Shown piece after piece: positions 58,215-64,000 of a stretch of 64,000 bases of DNA. A program made the position numbers and the translations under genes. The notes beneath the pieces were generated by a model. It was not told the origin of the DNA. It worked only from the letters and a program-made list of their open reading frames with translations, and did not search any database. The DNA is from DASVNK01 sp036383895 (GTDB lineage Bacteria; Verrucomicrobiota; Verrucomicrobiia; Limisphaerales; SXQI01): positions 124,001 to 188,000 of the forward strand of contig DASVNK010000063.1 in NCBI GenBank assembly GCA_036383895.1. The letters are read 5' to 3'. Positions within the stretch are counted from its first letter, which is position 1. The number at the start of each line of letters is the position of its first letter.

Positions 58215-58922
58215 TTAGCGCAACAATCCTGAATTCCGCCTTAACCACTTCTCCGCTTCGCGCCATAGCGGAAAAGCATTCTCCACATGCGCCCAAAAGC
58301 GTGGGGAGTGATTCATTTCTTTCAGGTGCATTAACTCATGCACAATAATGTAATCGCGCACGAACTCAGGCGTCTGGATCAATCGCCAGTTCAGTGAAAT
58401 CCGTTTGCTCCGCGAACACGATCCCCACCTGGAACGTTGGTTGCGCACGGTCACTGCTGAAACCTGCAATCCGTGCTGCTGTGCGGTGATCCACGTTCTC
58501 GGCGGCAATTCTCTCGTCGCGAGTGTCCGCATGCGCGCTTCCACTGCCAGGCGCAAATCGTCCCCGCGCGCAATCGTCAGTTCCTGTTCCCCGAAGCTTA
58601 CCCGCAACGTTCCTTCGCCCTCGCAAACCCCAAGGCGCACCAACTCACCTCGGAACCAAACCATCGTGCCGTCTCCCCACTCCACCGGCCCCCGACGCAT
58701 CTGCTTGTGAATCCAATCGCGATGCTTCTGCGCGAATTCCTCCGCATATTTCAACGTGCCACCACGCGGAATCGTCACGCGCGCAATGCCCTCTTGGAAA
58801 CGTAAGATATAGCGGCGCGCTTTTGGATTGCGCGCAAACGCAATCGGGACCAGTTCGCTTCCGATCTCCAGTTTAAACGGTGCTGTATTCAACGCGCTGT
58901 CCGATGCGCGGATGTTTACCAA
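58215..58922 (-). CDS. YgjP/DUF45-type metal-dependent hydrolase
   Basis: This 235-residue protein ends with the zinc motif VHELMHLKEMNHSPRFWAHV, with HExxH and a following His, as in DUF45/YgjP (M48-related) proteins. The upstream core shows RRYILRFQEGIARVTIPRGG, WITAQQHGLQVSAVTVRNQR and SRWGSCSRSKRISLNWRLIQ, which is the SprT-like substrate-side pattern. Its biological role is poorly known. It converges with the transaldolase gene (15-base gap) and its start lies about 100 bases from the permease start, on the opposite strand. No signal peptide is present, so the enzyme is probably cytoplasmic. Confidence 0.88.
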   Translation of the reverse strand: MVNIRASDSALNTAPFKLEIGSELVPIAFARNPKARRYILRFQEGIARVTIPRGGTLKYAEEFAQKHRDWIHKQMRRGPVEWGDGTMVWFRGELVRLGVCEGEGTLRVSFGEQELTIARGDDLRLAVEARMRTLATRELPPRTWITAQQHGLQVSAVTVRNQRSRWGSCSRSKRISLNWRLIQTPEFVRDYIIVHELMHLKEMNHSPRFWAHVENAFPLWREAEKWLRRNSGLLR

Positions 58923-59017
58923 CTGCCAGCGCTCTTAATCCAGACCTTTCATTTCGAAACTCCAGCTCGAACCTTTTTCGCTTTTTTCGAAGAAATCTTC
59001 CGCCTACCCTCGCGCCG

Positions 59018-60448
59018 ATGTCCCCCGAACAACCCCACCTGCATCGTCGTTTCGGCTTCCTGCAAGCGACCGCGCTCAACATGAGCAACATGGTCGGCGT
59101 CGGCCCCTTCATCACGATTCCGCTCCTGATGTCCGCGCTCATGGGCCCGCAATCGCTGCTCGGCTGGTTCGTCGCGCTGATCATCTGCCTCGCGGACGGC
59201 CTTATCTGGAGCGAACTGGGCGCAAAGATGCCGGGCTCCGGCGGTTCGTATCTTTACCTCAAGGAAGCGTTCGGTCCAAAAACTTGGGGCCGCCTCATGG
59301 CCTTCCTCTTCATCTGGCAATTCATTCTCAGCGGCCCGCTGGAAATCGCCAGCGGCTACATCGGCTTCTGCAATTACCTCGAATATATCTGGCCGAATCG
59401 GTGGGTTCCGAAGTTTGGTTTTTTAACGATTGATCCCGTCGCGATCCTGGTGGCGATCATCACCATCGCGCTGCTCTATCGCAAAATCGGTTCCGTCGGG
59501 AAAATTACCGTCACGCTTTGGATTGGAACACTACTCACCACGGGCATTGTTATTTTTCTCGGCGCGTTGAACTTCGATGCAAAACGCGCCTTCGATTTCT
59601 CACCTGGCGCGTTCAACTTCTCTATGGGGTTTCTGCTCGGTCTCGGCGCTGCCGCGCGCGTCGGCATTTACGACTACCTCGGTTACTACGATGTCTGTTA
59701 CATCGGCGAAGAAGTCCGCGATCCCGGCCGCGTCATTCCGCGTTCCATTCTCATCAGCCTCGTCGCCGTCGCGCTCATTTACATTGGAATCAATCTCTCC
59801 ATCATCGGCGTCATTCCCTGGCGCGAAATGGTGATTCAGCCCGGCACCGAAGCAACGTCCACCTCGAAATTCATCGTTTCCGTTTTTCTCGAACGCCTCG
59901 TCGGCCGCGACATGGCCGTCCTGTTCACCGGCCTGATTCTCTGGACCGCAGTCGGCTCAATCTTCGCGCTCATGCTCGGCTATTCGCGCATCCCATACGC
60001 CGCAGCCAAGGACGGCTATTTCTTCAGAATCTTCGGCAAGCTTCATCCAACGAAGGAATTTCCGTACATTTCGCTCCTGCTCATCGGTGTCGTCTCAATC
60101 ATCTGCACGATGTTCCCGCTGGGGATGGTCATCGATGCACTCATCACCACGCGTATCATCATTCAATTCATCGGCCAGGCCGCCGCCGTGGTATTGCTCC
60201 GCCGCAAGATTCCATCTTCCGAATTCCCCTTCCGCATGTGGCTCTATCCCCTGCCCTGCCTGATCGCCGTCGCCGGCTGGATCTTCATCTTCGCAACGAC
60301 CGGGTTGAAAGTAATCGTCGCCGGCATTGCCATGCTCGCGCTGGGCATCGTGGCATTTTACATCTGGTCATACCGAAACGGCTCCTGGCCATTTCTCCCA
60401 AAGGACGAAAGAAAAGAGGCGGCCGAATCGACCGCCTCCACAAAATAA
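59018..60448 (+). CDS. APC-superfamily permease
   Basis: The 476-residue protein is hydrophobic with about twelve predicted membrane helices. Near the N terminus it has ATALNMSNMVGVGPFITIPL, the first APC helix with a G-x-G-x-G-x-F/I unwound motif, and later AKMPGSGGSYLYLKEAFGPK, the second conserved block. The interior reads YDYLGYYDVCYIGEEVRDPG and IYIGINLSIIGVIPWREMVI. The family moves amino acids, amines or related compounds with protons or by exchange. The substrate cannot be read from sequence. I chose the ATG at 59018; the longer frame from 58880 is a poor match. It converges with the inositol oxygenase gene. Confidence 0.88.
   Translation: MSPEQPHLHRRFGFLQATALNMSNMVGVGPFITIPLLMSALMGPQSLLGWFVALIICLADGLIWSELGAKMPGSGGSYLYLKEAFGPKTWGRLMAFLFIWQFILSGPLEIASGYIGFCNYLEYIWPNRWVPKFGFLTIDPVAILVAIITIALLYRKIGSVGKITVTLWIGTLLTTGIVIFLGALNFDAKRAFDFSPGAFNFSMGFLLGLGAAARVGIYDYLGYYDVCYIGEEVRDPGRVIPRSILISLVAVALIYIGINLSIIGVIPWREMVIQPGTEATSTSKFIVSVFLERLVGRDMAVLFTGLILWTAVGSIFALMLGYSRIPYAAAKDGYFFRIFGKLHPTKEFPYISLLLIGVVSIICTMFPLGMVIDALITTRIIIQFIGQAAAVVLLRRKIPSSEFPFRMWLYPLPCLIAVAGWIFIFATTGLKVIVAGIAMLALGIVAFYIWSYRNGSWPFLPKDERKEAAESTASTK
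60403..60438 (-). terminator. Rho-independent terminator for the inositol oxygenase gene
   Basis: A seven-base-pair stem, GAGGCGG with CCGCCTC (60416-60438), lies 29 bases past the inositol oxygenase stop. Read on the minus strand it is followed by TTTTCTTTCG, which fits an intrinsic terminator. The stem is inside the last codons of the convergent permease gene, so the terminator is shared with coding sequence. Confidence 0.5.
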
Positions 60449-60466
60449 AAACTCGAGGACGACCTC

Positions 60467-61351
60467 CTACCAACTCAATTTGCCCGGGAGATACTCCTCA
60501 ATCAAATCCATGTAAAACGGCTTGAGCTTTTCAACATCCGGTTTCTCGTGGCTCTTCGTGTAAAGATCGTATGGATTAAACGCTCGCACCCAATCGAACA
60601 TCTTCCGGTCCTTATCGTTCATCAGGTAATTGTATTCGCCTTCGCGATGCGCCGCGTAGAAAGAATGAAAGCGCAGCATGTAAAGCGCTTCCTCCGGCAT
60701 CCGATCCTTCACCACGTGGTAAATGTATTCGTCGTGGCCCCACGAAAGATCCACCTTATCCAACCCGCATCCTTCTTCATAAACGCCTAAACGCGAACTC
60801 AACCGCTCATTGTTGATATCCGGATTGCTCGCGAAAAATTCCGGGAACACAACTTTATCCGAAAACTTGCAGCCCACCGGAAACGTATCGCCCACCACCG
60901 CCCATTGCGGCTCGCCATAAAGGCAAAGAATTTTTCCCAGGTCGTGGATGAATCCCGCCAGAATAAACCACCGGGGATGTCCATCCCGCCGAATGTGCTC
61001 CGCCGTCTGAAGCAGATGCTGAAGCTGCGACAAATCCGTATCCGGATCCGAGTCATCCACCAAATTATTCAGATACTCCGCCGCTTCCCACACCGTCATC
61101 TGCCGGCGATTCAACTTCAGAAAGTCCGCCTTCTTCTCCTTAACGAAATCGTAGCTCTGGTAAGTATGGTTCAGCCGATAAAACTCCCGCACACTCGGCC
61201 GCGTATTCGCCGCGTAATTCCGAAACTCCTCCTTCTTCTTGTCCGGATCAGTCGCCTTGAACGCCGGCCCATTCGGCTCAGGATACCGCGCCTTCAAATC
61301 ATCTTCCCACTCATCAAGACTGGCCAGCGGCTGCGCATTCGGTGCGGTCAT
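60467..61351 (-). CDS. myo-Inositol oxygenase
   Basis: This 294-residue enzyme matches the MIOX family throughout: NYAANTRPSVREFYRLNHTY, HLLQTAEHIRRDGHPRWFIL, AGFIHDLGKILCLYGEPQWA, VGDTFPVGCKFSDKVVFPEF, LSWGHDEYIYHVVKDRMPEE and MLRFHSFYAAHREGEYNYLM. The His, HD, His and Asp ligands of its di-iron site are intact. It oxidises myo-inositol to D-glucuronate with O2 in the cytoplasm. The ATG at 61351 is preferred because the longer frame reads into the ComEC gene region. Bacterial MIOX is much rarer than the eukaryotic form. No inositol transporter is adjacent, though an APC permease converges. Confidence 0.95.
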   Translation of the reverse strand: MTAPNAQPLASLDEWEDDLKARYPEPNGPAFKATDPDKKKEEFRNYAANTRPSVREFYRLNHTYQSYDFVKEKKADFLKLNRRQMTVWEAAEYLNNLVDDSDPDTDLSQLQHLLQTAEHIRRDGHPRWFILAGFIHDLGKILCLYGEPQWAVVGDTFPVGCKFSDKVVFPEFFASNPDINNERLSSRLGVYEEGCGLDKVDLSWGHDEYIYHVVKDRMPEEALYMLRFHSFYAAHREGEYNYLMNDKDRKMFDWVRAFNPYDLYTKSHEKPDVEKLKPFYMDLIEEYLPGKLSW

Positions 61352-61478
61352 ATCGCTCAGATTAGATGGCCCTATAATCCCCGTCAACGACAGCCACGCA
61401 TCGAACCACGCCAAACATTCTCCGCGCATATCCGTTCAGAATTGCCTCCCCAGCAACCACTTCTTACCATCGTGCCTC

Positions 61479-63983
61479 TTGCCTCCATCGTTCCAACTGG
61501 CGCTGGTAAGCCGCCCATTCGTGGCGATCGCAGCGCTTTTGATGGCCGGCATCGTCTTCGCTCGCTTAACTCCCAACGCACAGCTCGCCACGAAATCCGC
61601 CTTCATCGCCATCGCAATCTGCGCGCTATTCCTGCTCTGGAAGCGCACCCGCCTCCTCGCCGCCGCCGCTTCCCTCCTACTCCTCGGCGCGGCTCTCTAC
61701 AATGCTCGCTACAGCATCGCTCCAAACGACCTCCGCACCATTCTCACCGGCGAACCCGAAATCGTCACCATCCGCGGCCAGCTCCTCGAAACTCCCGAAG
61801 TCCGCGAATTCGATTCATCGAAAGGCGAAATCGCCTACAGCTACTCCACCCTCCAGGTCACCGCCCTCCAGAAAAACAAATCCGACTGGCAACCTGCCGC
61901 CGGCCGCATCAACACCCGCCTCCGCGGCGAACTCACCACCGATTTCTTCCGCGGCCGCACCGCCGAAATCACCGGCGTCATCGCCTTCCCACCGCGAGCT
62001 CCTGCCCCTGGCCTCTTCGATTACCGCGCCTATCTCCACCACACCCGCATCTTCCACCAGCTCAAAAACGACACCACCAACGACTGGCGCCTCATCTCCT
62101 TCGAACCAATGCCCATCACCGAACAATTCCGCCGCTGGGCCGCCCGCCAACTCCAGCGCGGCATCCCCGCGAATGACGAAGCCACCGAAACCATCGCCGC
62201 CATGACCCTCGGCCTCCGCAACTCCATGAGCGGCGAAATGACAGACGTGTTCATGAAAACCGGCACACTGCACATCGTTGCAATTTCGGGCCTCCACGTC
62301 GCGTGCATCGCCATGTTCTTTTCACTTCTGATGCGTGCTGTCGGCCTGCCACGCTCAGCGCAAGGAATCATCATCATCGCGCTCGTCTGGTTCTACACCG
62401 CCGCGACCGGCCTGCAGAGTTCCGCCTGTCGTTCCGCCGTCATGGCCACTGTGTTCATGCTCCAGTGGGTAGTGCGCAGACCCGCCGAACTCGTCAACTC
62501 CGTCGCCGCCAGCGCCGCGCTGATTCTCCTCATCCAACCCGAACAACTCTTCCAGGCCAGCTTCCAACTCAGCTTCAGCGTCGTTCTCGTCATCGCGCTC
62601 GCTGCGACTTTCACCGAACGATATTACCCCAGCGCCCGCGTCCAACTGCAACATCAACTTCTCCGCGTCGATCCACTCCTGCCTTACGATTTACTTCCAC
62701 GCTGGAAGAAAACTGCGAACGTGGCGCTCGGCCTACTCATCGGAAATTTCTTCGTCTCCACCGCCTCCTGGATCGGCTCAATGCCACTCACCGCCTATTA
62801 CTTCAACACCGTCACCCCAATTAGTTTGCTCGCGAACCTCATTGCCGTTCCTCTCAGCAGCGCCTCCCTTGCCTTCACCGTCATCTCCATTCTCCTTCCA
62901 TGGTTCGCTCCCGCCACGAACTACCTCGCCTGGCTCGCGATGAAAGCCACGATCTGGTCCGTGGAATCCTTCGGCAGCTTTTCCTTCGGCTACTTTTACG
63001 TTCCCAGCCCGAACGCGCTTTTCCTAATCGCCTACTCACTCCTCATCGCCGTCGTGTTAATTCCGCCGCTTCGCCTCGGCTTACGCAAATTCGCCAGCGC
63101 CTCAATCATCGCCGTGCTCTCCCTGTTCTGGTTAGGCTCCCTCTACGCCGCCAAACCCCTCGCCACCATTACCATCCTCCCCTGCGCCGGCGCGCCCACC
63201 CTCGTCGAAGAACCCCGCTGGCGCGAACTCCTCATCGATTGCTCCTCCGAACGCGACGCCGACTACATGCTCAAACGCTTTCTCCGCTCCCGCGGCCGCG
63301 GCTCCATCGATTCCCTCCTCATCACTCACGGCGACGCCCAAGTCGTCGGCGGCTTCAACCTCATGTGGAACCAATTCTCCCCCGAAAAAGTCTACACCAG
63401 CGCCACCCGCATGCGCTCCCCCAACTACCGCAAAGCAATTGACCTCCTCTCCCAATCCGAAAATCAGAGCGAAAATCGCTGGCAACGCATCGCCGCTGGC
63501 GACCTCATCGACCAATGGACCGTCCTCCATCCCGAACGTAACGACGGAGGCTTCCCCCGCGCCGATGACAACGCCGTCGTCCTCCGCCGCACCATCGCCG
63601 GCTGCACCATCCTCCACCTCTCCGAACTCGGCCCCCGCGGCCAGCAACAACTCCTCGAACGAAATAATTCCTCCCAAAATTCTCCGGCAGATTCCTCCCT
63701 CCAGGCCGACATCCTCATCGCCGGCATGCCCGAACAAGGCGAACCCCTCCACCCCAACCTCCTCCAAGCGATCCAACCAAAAATAATCATCCTCGCCACC
63801 GCCGAATACCCCTACACCGCCCAACCCAAACCCGAACTCCGCCAACGCCTCGAATCCACCGGCGCCACCCTCTTCTACCTCCACGAGACCCGCGCCATCA
63901 CCATCACCCTCCGCCCAAACGAAACCCGAGTCACCTCGATGGACAGCAAATCAGTCACCCTTCGCCGAAACGTTAACAACTAA
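61479..63983 (+). CDS. comEC: ComEC/Rec2-type DNA-uptake channel with degenerate metallo-hydrolase domain
   Basis: The protein (about 834 residues from TTG 61479) starts with membrane helices (RPFVAIAALLMAGI), an OB-like domain (EIVTIRGQLLETPEVREFDS) and the Competence domain: MTLGLRNSMSGEMTDVFMKT, then GTLHIVAISGLHVACIAMFF. Several more helices follow. The C-terminal beta-lactamase-like domain begins ITILPCAGAPTLVEEPRWRE; its expected metal motif THGDADHxGG reads THGDAQVVGG, so the metal site is probably lost. ComEC carries transforming DNA across the inner membrane. The open frame reaches back to 61239 but overlaps the inositol oxygenase gene; GTG 61518 and ATG 61542 are other possible starts. 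Confidence 0.88.
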   Translation: MPPSFQLALVSRPFVAIAALLMAGIVFARLTPNAQLATKSAFIAIAICALFLLWKRTRLLAAAASLLLLGAALYNARYSIAPNDLRTILTGEPEIVTIRGQLLETPEVREFDSSKGEIAYSYSTLQVTALQKNKSDWQPAAGRINTRLRGELTTDFFRGRTAEITGVIAFPPRAPAPGLFDYRAYLHHTRIFHQLKNDTTNDWRLISFEPMPITEQFRRWAARQLQRGIPANDEATETIAAMTLGLRNSMSGEMTDVFMKTGTLHIVAISGLHVACIAMFFSLLMRAVGLPRSAQGIIIIALVWFYTAATGLQSSACRSAVMATVFMLQWVVRRPAELVNSVAASAALILLIQPEQLFQASFQLSFSVVLVIALAATFTERYYPSARVQLQHQLLRVDPLLPYDLLPRWKKTANVALGLLIGNFFVSTASWIGSMPLTAYYFNTVTPISLLANLIAVPLSSASLAFTVISILLPWFAPATNYLAWLAMKATIWSVESFGSFSFGYFYVPSPNALFLIAYSLLIAVVLIPPLRLGLRKFASASIIAVLSLFWLGSLYAAKPLATITILPCAGAPTLVEEPRWRELLIDCSSERDADYMLKRFLRSRGRGSIDSLLITHGDAQVVGGFNLMWNQFSPEKVYTSATRMRSPNYRKAIDLLSQSENQSENRWQRIAAGDLIDQWTVLHPERNDGGFPRADDNAVVLRRTIAGCTILHLSELGPRGQQQLLERNNSSQNSPADSSLQADILIAGMPEQGEPLHPNLLQAIQPKIIILATAEYPYTAQPKPELRQRLESTGATLFYLHETRAITITLRPNETRVTSMDSKSVTLRRNVNN

Positions 63984-64000
63984 GCATATAGGCACTATGA

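Noticed and set aside
1..64000. tRNA, rRNA, integrase, transposase or CRISPR loci
   Set aside because: I saw no cloverleaf-type sequence with conserved TTC arms, no rRNA-like blocks, no repeat-spacer arrays and no recombinase motifs, though a tRNA could be missed by eye.

Overview
The window looks like chromosomal DNA of a Verrucomicrobiota bacterium. The lineage is inferred from protein content: a D-B-C-A prepilin cassette of the kind called Verru_Chthon, a DUF1592/DUF1552 pair, a cytochrome with a Pirellula/Verrucomicrobium-type heme domain, Asn/Thr-rich secreted proteins, and a secreted protease ending in FYRLRSN. Heptosyltransferase and O-antigen ligase genes point to a Gram-negative envelope. 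I see no tRNA, rRNA, CRISPR array, integrase or transposase gene.

Layout. 1-15.3 kb: a leftward gene train. It begins with a BrnT/BrnA-type toxin-antitoxin pair, continues through two GspG-like pseudopilins and the D, B, C, A cassette, and ends in a giant subtilisin-like protein (at least 1,991 codons) that runs off the left edge. 15.6-25.7 kb: a second secreted subtilase, Maf, an O-antigen ligase-like protein, a lipoprotein, xylulokinase, hibernation factor HPF, an amidohydrolase and a heptosyltransferase. 25.7-27.3 kb: a hairpin cluster and NADP-isocitrate dehydrogenase. 27.3-32.1 kb: an accessory-looking island of REP-like palindromes, very small genes, two apparently frameshifted genes, a strong promoter followed by a long hairpin, and a helix-turn-helix-like protein with low-complexity tails. 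32.1-36.3 kb: a DUF1592 cytochrome-like protein and its Tat-exported DUF1552 partner. 36.5-46.2 kb: a compact leftward chemosensory operon (response regulator, CheA, CheW, a sensorless soluble MCP, CheR, CheB, CheY, CheC, histidine kinase). 46.4-51.8 kb: a very large exported mosaic protein joining a ceramidase-like domain, a dehydrogenase-like propeller, HEAT repeats, a heme site and a carbohydrate-binding-like domain. 51.9-64 kb: a Gfo/Idh/MocA oxidoreductase, a zinc-ribbon coiled-coil protein, a CobW-like GTPase lacking its metal motif, a HAD phosphatase, a hybrid kinase, transaldolase, a YgjP-like metalloprotease, an APC permease, myo-inositol oxygenase and ComEC.

How the parts may work together. 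The most system-like part is the first 15 kb. Stop/start overlaps tie an antitoxin to a pseudopilin and then to a cassette ending in a giant protease, so toxin control, a pseudopilus-like machine and a candidate cargo appear to share one transcription unit. The chemosensory operon is complete for signalling and adaptation, but its receptor is cytoplasmic and has no sensory domain. Myo-inositol oxygenase, xylulokinase and transaldolase could supply parts of an inositol/pentose route, although they are not adjacent. Functional statements come from motif and family recognition by eye; no database search was run.
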